From assembly GCF_900090235.1 (NCBI RefSeq), contig NZ_LT607750.1, positions 6,281,501-6,345,500 on the forward strand: a stretch of DNA of 64,000 nt. Reading direction: 5' to 3'. The stretch comes from Micromonospora echinaurantiaca (GTDB lineage: Bacteria; Actinomycetota; Actinomycetes; Mycobacteriales; Micromonosporaceae). Made by a program: the position numbers and the translations under genes. The notes under the pieces were generated by a model. It saw nothing but the letters and a program-made list of their open reading frames with translations, searched no databases and was not told where the DNA came from. Positions 8,358 through 14,715 of the stretch are shown here, in pieces (position 1 is the stretch's first letter; the number at the start of each line of letters is the position of its first letter).

Positions 8358-8903
8358 TCAGACCCGGGACCAGGCCGCCGGGAAGAGCACCTCACCGGTG
8401 GGCGCCGGCCCGTCCCCGCTGCTGACCGGCGGCAGCACCAGCGCCTGCCACGGCTCGCCGAGCCCGGACCACGGGCTGGTCAGGCCCATCCGGTCGCCCC
8501 GCGCGAAGCCGAACCGCCGGTAGTACGCCGGCGCGCCGAGCACCACCACCAGCCGCTCGCCCAGCTCGGTGGCCGCGTCGAGGGCCGCCTGCACCACCGC
8601 CGTGCCGAGCCCGATCCGCTGCCGGTGCGGGGCCACCGCCACCGGGCCGAGGGCCAGCGCCGGCGCGGTGTGCTCGTCGGAGCGCACCCGCACCCGGGTG
8701 AGCAGCGCGTAGCCGACCACCTCACCGCCGTACTCGGCCACCATGGCCAGCTCGGGCAACCAGGCGTCGCTGCCGCGCAGCTCGTCGACCAGCCCAACCT
8801 CGGGCGGGGTGGCCACGTCGGGACGGGCGAACGCGGCGGCCAGCACCCGGTGGATCGAGCCGATGTCGGCCGGATCCTCCGGGCGGAGTCGCAGCGTGGT
8901 CAC
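8358..8903 (-). CDS. GNAT family N-acetyltransferase
   Basis: 181 residues. The fold signature is clear: VTTLRLRPEDPADIGSIHRVL at the N-terminus, then LALGPVAVAPHRQRIGLGTAVVQAAL, which contains the acetyl-CoA loop Q/RxxGxG/A, then VVVLGAPAYYRRFGF. The GAPAYYRRFGF motif is typical of the YhbS-like GNAT subgroup. The acceptor substrate is unknown. GTG at 8903 is selected because a -10 TAACGT (8911-8916, other strand) lies exactly 7 nt upstream, which is the spacing of a leaderless transcript; a much longer frame extends upstream but has no support. Confidence 0.88.
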   Translation of the reverse strand: MTTLRLRPEDPADIGSIHRVLAAAFARPDVATPPEVGLVDELRGSDAWLPELAMVAEYGGEVVGYALLTRVRVRSDEHTAPALALGPVAVAPHRQRIGLGTAVVQAALDAATELGERLVVVLGAPAYYRRFGFARGDRMGLTSPWSGLGEPWQALVLPPVSSGDGPAPTGEVLFPAAWSRV

Positions 8904-8910
8904 GCGGGCG

Positions 8911-8916
8911 ACGTTA
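8911..8916 (-). promoter_or_regulatory. -10 element TAACGT of a leaderless GNAT transcript
   Basis: TAACGT read on the minus strand with 7 nt to the GTG at 8903, so transcription would start at or next to the start codon. It fixes the start choice for the acetyltransferase. Confidence 0.65.
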
Positions 8917-9036
8917 CCCGGCGGGGCCGGTCCATCAGCGACGGTCGCTCGAATCGGCGTGGCGTGACGTCCACGTCGGCCGATCGGATCGGCGGTTGCC
9001 GGGGTAGGCGTGCCCGCGACGGGGTATGACTGATCC

Positions 9037-9582
9037 ATGAAACCCGTACGCTCGCTCGCCCGAGCCATGTTGAGCGGCATCTTCGTGGTCAGCGGGGCCC
9101 GTAACTTCGTCAACCCGGAGCGGTTGGTGACGGCGGCCAAGCCGGTGACGGACCGGGTGACGCCGCTGCTGGAGCGGGCCAACCCCCGCATCCCCACCGA
9201 CACCACGACGCTGATCCAGGTCAACTCGGCGGTCCAGGTCGGCGCCGGCCTGATGCTCGCCACCGGGAAGTTCGCCCGGCCGGCGGCGCTGGTCCTCGCC
9301 GGCACCCTGGTCCCGGTGACCATCGCCGGGCATCCCTTCTGGAACAACGACGACCCGGGGACGCGGAACAACAACCAGATCCACTTCCTGAAGAACCTGG
9401 GTCTGTTCGGCGGGCTGCTGCTGGCCGCGGCCGACACCGAGGGGAAGCCCGGTCTGCGCTGGCGCACCGGCCATCGCATCGGCCACTCCCGACGTTCCGT
9501 GCAGCGCGCCGTCCGGACCGCCCGCCGGGAGGCCCGGATCGCCGTACGGTCCGCCTCGACGGCCCGACGACTTCCGGGCTGA
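9037..9582 (+). CDS. DoxX family membrane protein
   Basis: 181 residues. MKPVRSLARAMLSGIFVVSGARNFVNPE is the usual DoxX opening (a helix ending in G-x-x-N/K-F-x-x-P), followed by two to three further hydrophobic helices around VQVGAGLMLATGKFARPAAL and LAGTLVPVTIAGHPFW. The last ~45 residues are basic (RTGHRIGHSRRSVQRAVRTARREAR) and cytoplasmic by the positive-inside rule. DoxX-like proteins are small four-helix membrane proteins; in mycobacteria one member works with superoxide dismutase and a thiosulfate sulfurtransferase, but no such partner is next to this one. It is divergent from the GNAT gene with 133 bp between starts. Confidence 0.88.
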   Translation: MKPVRSLARAMLSGIFVVSGARNFVNPERLVTAAKPVTDRVTPLLERANPRIPTDTTTLIQVNSAVQVGAGLMLATGKFARPAALVLAGTLVPVTIAGHPFWNNDDPGTRNNNQIHFLKNLGLFGGLLLAAADTEGKPGLRWRTGHRIGHSRRSVQRAVRTARREARIAVRSASTARRLPG

Positions 9583-9725
9583 CCTGCGTCTATACCATCC
9601 CCTTACCAGTCTCACCCCTCCCAACGCCGCGAATCACCTGAACCGCCAGGTAGGCGTTAACGCGGTGGAAATATCAAAAACATGTGTGGGATCGGACACG
9701 GTCGCATAACGCGGGAGGCAGTAAC

Positions 9726-11243
9726 GTGAGGCACCGTTCTAGGCTCCGTACTGGACCTGGACGGGTAGGACGACCTTGGTACGGGGGTGGCCACGCCATG
9801 CCGGCGACCGTCGGAAGACGGGTGGACCGCCTCGCCCCAGTCCGTCGCGTAACGCGTGGGATCGATCGTAGGACAGTCGTACGGACCGGCATCGTGGCCG
9901 CCGTCGCCTACGCCGCATGGCTCGCCATCGGCGCTTTCGGGCGGCCGTACAACTTCTTCGACATGAAGATCTACCACGGCGCGGTGGTGTGGTGGGCGAG
10001 CGGTCATGAGCTGTACGAGTTCATCGCACCCGGCACCACCCTGGGTTTCACCTACCCGCCCTTCGCCGGGCTGGTCATGCTGCCGATGGCGCACCTGCCG
10101 GTCCAGGCGGCCGGGCTGGTCAACGCGCTGGGCAGCCTCGCCGCGCTGGCCGTGGTGCTGGCCGGGCTGCTGCGCCCGATCGTCGACCGGCTGGGCTGGC
10201 CGCTCTGGTACACGGTCGCCATCGCGGTGCCGCTCGCCGCGGCGATCGAGCCGGTCCGCGAGACCCTCGGCTACGGCCAGGTCAACGTGCTGCTCTTCGC
10301 CCTGGTCATGGCCGACCTGATCGGCCTGCGCTGGCGCTCCCGCCGGGGCACCCACACCGCCGACGGTGACGGCGCGCTGCTGCGGTTCGTCTACAGCGGC
10401 GCGTGGGCCGGTGCCGGGATCGGCCTGGCCACCGCGGTCAAGCTGACCCCCGCGCTCTTCATCGGCTACCTGATGATCACCCGGCAGTGGCGCGCGGCGG
10501 CCACCGCCGTCGGCACCGCCATCGGCGTGACCGTGGGCACCTTCGCCATCGTCGGCACCGAGTCCCGCGCCTACTGGGGCAGCGTGCTGTGGCAGACCGA
10601 GCGGGTGGGCGCGGCGGACATGACGCCGAACCAGTCGCTGGCCGGCCTGCTCGCCCGCCTCTACGACTCGATCGAGACGCCCGGCCTGCTCTGGCTGGCG
10701 TTCGCCGTGCTGATGCTGGCGCTGGGCCTGTCCCGGGCCGCCAACGCGCACGCCGACGGCGACGAGCTGACCGCGTTCACCCTGGTCGGGCTCACCGCCA
10801 ACGTGATCAGCCCGATCTCCTGGACGCACCACCTGATCTGGGTCATCCCGGCCATCATCGTGCTGGCCGACGCCGCGGTACGCCGTCGCGAGGCCAGCCG
10901 CGGCCTCAACCAGCGGGCGGCGCAGGCGTCGTCGTACGGGGGGCCACCCGGGGTGAACGGACTGCGCCCGCCGATCTGGTACCCGACCCTGACCGGGCTG
11001 CGGCACGGGGTGGCCGCGGCCGGGCTCTACCTGCTCTTCCTGGTCTCGCCGATCTGGCCGTACGAGCACCAGCTGCCCGAGGTCTCGCACTACCAGGACG
11101 GCCTGTTCGGCGCCCTGATGGAGAACTCGCTGGCGCTGGCGCTGATCGTGCTGGTGGCCGCGCTGCCCTGGCGGCCCGGCGCGGAGCCGGTCTTCTACGC
11201 CGACCGGCTCGGCCGGCAGGCCACGCTCTACGCCCGCCGCTGA
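9726..11243 (+). CDS. GT87-type polyprenol-phosphate-dependent mannosyl/arabinofuranosyltransferase-like membrane protein
   Basis: 505 residues, with about ten transmembrane helices. GTG 9726 follows GGGAGG (9713-9718). The first extracytoplasmic loop carries the GT-C family acidic motif: NFFDMKIYHGAVVWWASGHELYEF, followed by TYPPFAGLVMLP, both typical of the DUF2029/GT87 family that includes mycobacterial PimE-like alpha-1,2-mannosyltransferases. Substrates are expected to be polyprenyl-phosphate sugars used on the outer face of the membrane. The C-terminal part has SWTHHLIWVIPAI, another conserved loop. It is one of three GT87-like genes in this window. A hairpin terminator shared with convergent moaE follows. 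Confidence 0.87.
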   Translation: MRHRSRLRTGPGRVGRPWYGGGHAMPATVGRRVDRLAPVRRVTRGIDRRTVVRTGIVAAVAYAAWLAIGAFGRPYNFFDMKIYHGAVVWWASGHELYEFIAPGTTLGFTYPPFAGLVMLPMAHLPVQAAGLVNALGSLAALAVVLAGLLRPIVDRLGWPLWYTVAIAVPLAAAIEPVRETLGYGQVNVLLFALVMADLIGLRWRSRRGTHTADGDGALLRFVYSGAWAGAGIGLATAVKLTPALFIGYLMITRQWRAAATAVGTAIGVTVGTFAIVGTESRAYWGSVLWQTERVGAADMTPNQSLAGLLARLYDSIETPGLLWLAFAVLMLALGLSRAANAHADGDELTAFTLVGLTANVISPISWTHHLIWVIPAIIVLADAAVRRREASRGLNQRAAQASSYGGPPGVNGLRPPIWYPTLTGLRHGVAAAGLYLLFLVSPIWPYEHQLPEVSHYQDGLFGALMENSLALALIVLVAALPWRPGAEPVFYADRLGRQATLYARR

Positions 11244-11249
11244 GCCGGG

Positions 11250-11283
11250 CCGCCGGACGCCCGCCGCTGGGCGGGGCCGGCGG
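11250..11283. terminator. Two-part hairpin between convergent genes
   Basis: Outer stem CCGCCGG/CCGGCGG (11250-11256 with 11277-11283) and inner stem CGCCC/GGGCG (11258-11262 with 11269-11273). It fills the gap between the GT87 stop and the moaE stop, so it can serve both strands. No T-run follows. Confidence 0.6.
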
Positions 11284-11712
11284 TCAGGGGCAGTTGACCC
11301 ACTCCTCGGTGCCGTCCGCGAACACCTGCCGCTTCCAGATCGGCAGCCGCGCCTTGACCTCGTCGACCAGCCGGGCGCAGGCCGCGAACGCCGCCGCCCG
11401 GTGGGCGGTGCTCACCGCGGCGACCAGGGCCACGTCGCCGATGCCGAGTGGTCCGATCCGGTGCGACACCGCTACCGCGTACACCTCGGGGTCGGCGGCG
11501 ATCTCGGCGGCCACCTCGCGCAGCACCCGCTCGGCGCTCGGGTGGCCCTCGTACTCCAGGCTGGTCACCGCGCGGCCGTGGTCGTGGTCGCGGACCACGC
11601 CCTGGAACGAGACCACCGCGCCGGCCCGGACGTCGGCGACCGCGGCCTCGTGCGCGGCGAGGTCCAGCGGCTGGTCGGTGACCCCGCCGTAGGTCGTCGT
11701 CGGGGCGGTCAC
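11284..11712 (-). CDS. moaE: Molybdopterin synthase catalytic subunit MoaE
   Basis: 142 residues. MoaE, with the sulfur carrier MoaD, converts cyclic pyranopterin monophosphate to molybdopterin in the cytoplasm. Family marks: GAVVSFQGVVRDHDHGRAVTSLEYEGHPSAE near residue 31, SHRIGPLGIGDVAL near 84, and the C-terminal PIWKRQVFADGTEEWV with the active-site lysine. The GTG start overlaps the moeA stop (GTGA), so the two are translationally coupled. No moaD or moaA is in the window; they must be encoded elsewhere. Confidence 0.95.
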   Translation of the reverse strand: MTAPTTTYGGVTDQPLDLAAHEAAVADVRAGAVVSFQGVVRDHDHGRAVTSLEYEGHPSAERVLREVAAEIAADPEVYAVAVSHRIGPLGIGDVALVAAVSTAHRAAAFAACARLVDEVKARLPIWKRQVFADGTEEWVNCP

Positions 11713-12968
11713 CAGGCACGCTCCCCGGGCAGCAAAGGCAGCGGCAGCACCGGCACCCGGTCGCCCGGCTCACCCGAGGCGTTCGGTCGGATCACGGCGA
11801 AGCCGTCCGCACCGGCCAGCCCGCGCAGCATCGCCGAGCCGACGTGCCGGACCGGGTGGGCGGTGTTCGCGACCCGGTCCAGCCGGACCAGCGCCAGATG
11901 GGTGTGGTCGCCGCGGCCCGGCACCGGCTCGGCGAGGGTGGCGTGCGGCAGCACCGGCATCGGCCGGCCGGCCAGGCCGGCGAGCAGCGGGACGACCAGG
12001 GACACCAGGGCGATGACGGCGGACTGCGGGTTGCCCGGCAGCCCGGCGACGAAGCGCACCCGGCCGTCGTCGCCGACCAGCCGGGCCAGCAGCATCGGGA
12101 AGCCGGGCCGGACCGCCACGGTGTTGACCACGTAGTCCGCGCCGAGCGCGGTCAGCGTCGGGTGCAGGTGGTCGACCGGGCCGTGCATGGTGCCGCCGGT
12201 GGTGCACACCAGGTCCGCGTCGGCCAGCGCCGCCCGTACCGCCGCCACGTGCGCGGGCAGGGTGTCGGCCACCGGGCCGACCACGTCGGCCGGGCGCACC
12301 TGGCAGCCGTAGCGGCGCAGCCAGGCCGGCACCGCCGGGCCGAGCGCGTCGCGGACCCGGCCGGCGGCCGGCGGGCCCTCGGTGAGCAGCTCGTCGCCGA
12401 AGACCAGCAGGGCGGCCCGCGGCTGCCGCCGCACCAGGAGGGTGTCCTGGCCGCAGGCGGCGGCCAGGCCGATCAGCGCCGGGTCGACCGGGGTGCCGGC
12501 GGGCAGCAGTTCCTCACCCGCGTACGCCTCCTCGCCGGGTGCACGCCACTCCGGCGCCGGTCGCGGTACGCCGTCGACCAGGTCGTCGGCGGTACGGCTG
12601 GACTCCTCGACCCGCAGCACGGCGGTGGCGCCCTCGGGCACCATCGCGCCGGTGGCGATCTCGACGGTGGTGCCGTCCTCGGTCAGCGGGGCCGGGGTGC
12701 CGCCGGCCAGCACCCGCCCGACGACCCGCCACGGGCCGGCGCCGCGCACCGCCCAGCCGTCCACGCTGGAGGTGGGGAAGGCGGGCAGGTCGGTCCGGGT
12801 GGTCAACGGTTCGGCGAGGGTGTGCCCGTCGGTCTCGGCGAGCGGCCGGCGCTCGGCGGGCAGCGCGGCGGCCAGCCCGACCGCGTATGCCCGGTCGCGG
12901 GCCTCTTCCCAGCCGGCCGGCGGCGGCGCGGTGACCCGGCCGGCGGCGGATGCGGTGTCCGTGCTCAC
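11709..12968 (-). CDS. moeA: Molybdopterin molybdenumtransferase MoeA
   Basis: 419 residues. MoeA inserts molybdate into adenylylated molybdopterin. Visible motifs: LPAFPTSSVDGWAVR (residues ~58-72), TGAMVPEGATAVLRVEE (~105-121), TTGGTMHGPVDHLHPTL (~254-270) and GLPGNPQSAVIALVSLVVP (~312-330), the last two forming the MPT-binding MoaB-like domain. It is of usual length. A -10 TAGGCT (12975-12980, minus strand) lies 6 nt before the GTG, so an independent leaderless transcript is likely although moaC-mog end only 38 bp upstream. moaE overlaps its 3' end. Confidence 0.95.
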   Translation of the reverse strand: MSTDTASAAGRVTAPPPAGWEEARDRAYAVGLAAALPAERRPLAETDGHTLAEPLTTRTDLPAFPTSSVDGWAVRGAGPWRVVGRVLAGGTPAPLTEDGTTVEIATGAMVPEGATAVLRVEESSRTADDLVDGVPRPAPEWRAPGEEAYAGEELLPAGTPVDPALIGLAAACGQDTLLVRRQPRAALLVFGDELLTEGPPAAGRVRDALGPAVPAWLRRYGCQVRPADVVGPVADTLPAHVAAVRAALADADLVCTTGGTMHGPVDHLHPTLTALGADYVVNTVAVRPGFPMLLARLVGDDGRVRFVAGLPGNPQSAVIALVSLVVPLLAGLAGRPMPVLPHATLAEPVPGRGDHTHLALVRLDRVANTAHPVRHVGSAMLRGLAGADGFAVIRPNASGEPGDRVPVLPLPLLPGERAW

Positions 12969-12974
12969 CGGCCG

Positions 12975-12980
12975 AGCCTA
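12975..12980 (-). promoter_or_regulatory. -10 element TAGGCT of moeA
   Basis: TAGGCT on the minus strand, 6 nt before the moeA GTG at 12968. The same hexamer with 7 nt spacing precedes moaC and nfo. Confidence 0.65.
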
Positions 12981-13006
12981 TCCGGGCGGCGCGCTCCGGG
13001 GGCGGG

Positions 13007-13477
13007 TCAGTGGTCGCCGCCGCGGATCTGGTCGACGGCGTGCCGGAGGATCGGGCCGAGCACGGCGAGCCCGTCGCGGGCGCCGCCGGTGGAGCCGGGC
13101 AGGTTGACCACCAGGGTGCGGCCGGCGACGCCGGCCAGCCCGCGGGAGAGCGCCGCGGCGGGAACCTTGTCGCGGCTGTGCGCCCGGATCGCCTCGGCGA
13201 TACCGGGAATCTCGTAGTCGAGCAGCGTCCGGGTCACGTCCGGAGTGCGGTCCGACGGGTTGATGCCGGTGCCGCCGCTGGTGACGACCACGTCCATCCC
13301 GTCGGCCACCGCCGCCCGCAGCGCCACGCCGACCGGATCGCCGTCGGGCACCACCACCGGTTCGGCCACCTCGCAGCCGAGTTCGCGCAGGCCGGCGACG
13401 AGCAGCGGGCCGCTGGTGTCGGCGTACACGCCGGCGGCGGCCCGGTTGGACGCCACGATCACCCGGGCCCGGATCAC
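13007..13477 (-). CDS. mog: MogA/MoaB-family molybdopterin adenylyltransferase
   Basis: 156 residues. The MoaB/Mog fold is shown by VIVASNRAAAGVYADTSGPLL, VVVTSGGTGINPSDRTPDVT and VNLPGSTGGARDGLAVL, covering the MPT-binding loops. Mog activates molybdopterin by adenylylation before MoeA acts; MoaB-type proteins in actinobacteria are often annotated the same way and I cannot separate the two firmly. GTG 13477 is chosen: SD GGAGGA lies 6 nt upstream and the start overlaps the moaC stop as GTGA. An in-frame GTG at 13501 has no such support. Confidence 0.9.
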   Translation of the reverse strand: MIRARVIVASNRAAAGVYADTSGPLLVAGLRELGCEVAEPVVVPDGDPVGVALRAAVADGMDVVVTSGGTGINPSDRTPDVTRTLLDYEIPGIAEAIRAHSRDKVPAAALSRGLAGVAGRTLVVNLPGSTGGARDGLAVLGPILRHAVDQIRGGDH

Positions 13478-13965
13478 GGCCGGTCCTCCGGACGGAGCCA
13501 CTCACCGGTCTTGCCGCCGGTCTTGCGCAGCACCCGGACCGCGTCGACGCTGGCCGCCGGGTCGACCGCCTTGACCATGTCGACCAGGGCCAGCCCGGCG
13601 ACGGCCACCGCGGTCAGCGCCTCCATCTCCACGCCCGTGCGGTCGGCGGTGCGGGCAGTCGCGGTGATCTCCACGGTGTCGTCCGTGAGGGTCAGGTCGA
13701 CCGTCACCCCGTGCAGGGCGATCGGGTGGCAGAGCGGGATCAGGTCGGGGGTGCGCTTCGCGCCCATGATGCCGGCCAGCCGCCCGACGGCGAGCGCGTC
13801 GCCCTTGGGCAGCCCGTCGCGGCGCAGCAGGTCGATCACCTCGGGGGTGGTCCGCAGCCGGCCGGCGGCGACGGCCTCCCGGCCGGATACCGACTTGGCG
13901 GAGACGTCGACCATGCGGGCCGCGCCGGCCGGGTCGACGTGGGTGAGCTGCGCGGGTTCGGTCAC
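13474..13965 (-). CDS. moaC: Cyclic pyranopterin monophosphate synthase MoaC
   Basis: 163 residues. MoaC converts 3',8-cyclo-7,8-dihydro-GTP to cyclic pyranopterin monophosphate. The family sequence is complete: HVDPAGAARMVDVSAK at the N-terminus, GIMGAKRTPDLIPLCHPIALHGV near residue 63, GVEMEALTAVAVAGLALVDMVKAVD near 112 and LRKTGGKTGEW near the end, with the PLCHP and GVEMEAL active-site segments. Start GTG 13965 has a -10 TAGGCT at 13973-13978 (minus strand) 7 nt upstream, so moaC probably heads the operon as a leaderless message. mog overlaps its stop. Confidence 0.96.
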   Translation of the reverse strand: MTEPAQLTHVDPAGAARMVDVSAKSVSGREAVAAGRLRTTPEVIDLLRRDGLPKGDALAVGRLAGIMGAKRTPDLIPLCHPIALHGVTVDLTLTDDTVEITATARTADRTGVEMEALTAVAVAGLALVDMVKAVDPAASVDAVRVLRKTGGKTGEWLRPEDRP

Positions 13966-14715
13966 GGGGGCGAGCCTATCGGGAAGGTTCGGCGCAGGTT
14001 GGCGGCATGCGGGTGGACAATTCGGCACGGCGGATTGTGGCGGCCCGTCGCCTCGCAGTTCATCCACTGCTTGGTGGGCCGTTACCGGTTGTCCAGATGG
14101 GGCCGCCGGCACCGCGATAACGGCTACCCACGTCGGCCCTCTCGGGTGCACCGTGCCGGGGGCAACTTGCACCGAGAAGCCGCCGAGAACGCGAATCGCA
14201 ACGTCGCCCACCACGTCGACTTAGCGGGTATTCAGGTGGTGACCGGTTGCGGCCGGGCAAGCGGAAAGAAGGCCCGAAGTACCGGCCAACCAGCACGAAC
14301 CCGGCGACAATCAGGGCTCGTAAGGGGTTGAGTTAGACACCTGACCGAACCGACGATGAGCTTGCCGAAGCCAGTCGTCAGACTGATTACACGCATTGAC
14401 TATGACGGGTGGATGTCGCGCAGAGCGACCTGACAAGTGCATAGCGAAAGAAGCGTTCGCATTGCGTCAGGATCATCGAACTGACCGTGACAACCCAATG
14501 CCGTATTAGCTCATATTGCGCATATGGACATTTATCGTCCCAAACCAGCGGCAAGCTCCCTTAAGCTGACCCCATCGAAGCCGTTGCCGATCAGCTGGGG
14601 GTCGAAATGACGTCGAACGAATGGGGCTGAGTTGTCCTTGAGTCACCTTCTGTAGGTGACCACAATCGCAGTACTCTTGCGGAGCGCAGCCGTCGGTGAC
14701 GATCGAGGATGACGG
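13966..14715. other. 750-bp spacer, markedly AT-richer than its surroundings from ~14230
   Basis: No convincing gene on either strand. From about 14230 to 14700 GC drops to an estimated 50-55%, against about 73% in neighbouring genes. It holds small hairpins (CAGTC-gtca-GACTG near 14370; GCGAA/TTCGC around 14440-14462; GTCACCT-tctgt-AGGTGAC at 14642-14660) and runs of near-consensus -35-like sequence (TTGACT near 14396). The 14642-14660 hairpin lies 55 bp before the GGDEF-EAL start, presumably in its leader. Confidence 0.6.
13973..13978 (-). promoter_or_regulatory. -10 element TAGGCT of the moa operon
   Basis: TAGGCT on the minus strand with exactly 7 nt to the moaC GTG. No molybdenum-cofactor riboswitch fits between promoter and start. 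Confidence 0.7.

Noticed and set aside
13966..13972. Molybdenum cofactor riboswitch upstream of moaC
   Set aside because: The -10 is 7 nt from the start, leaving no leader.
14560..14715. c-di-GMP riboswitch before the GGDEF-EAL gene
   Set aside because: The conserved GEMM tetraloop/receptor segments are not found; only a plain hairpin is visible.
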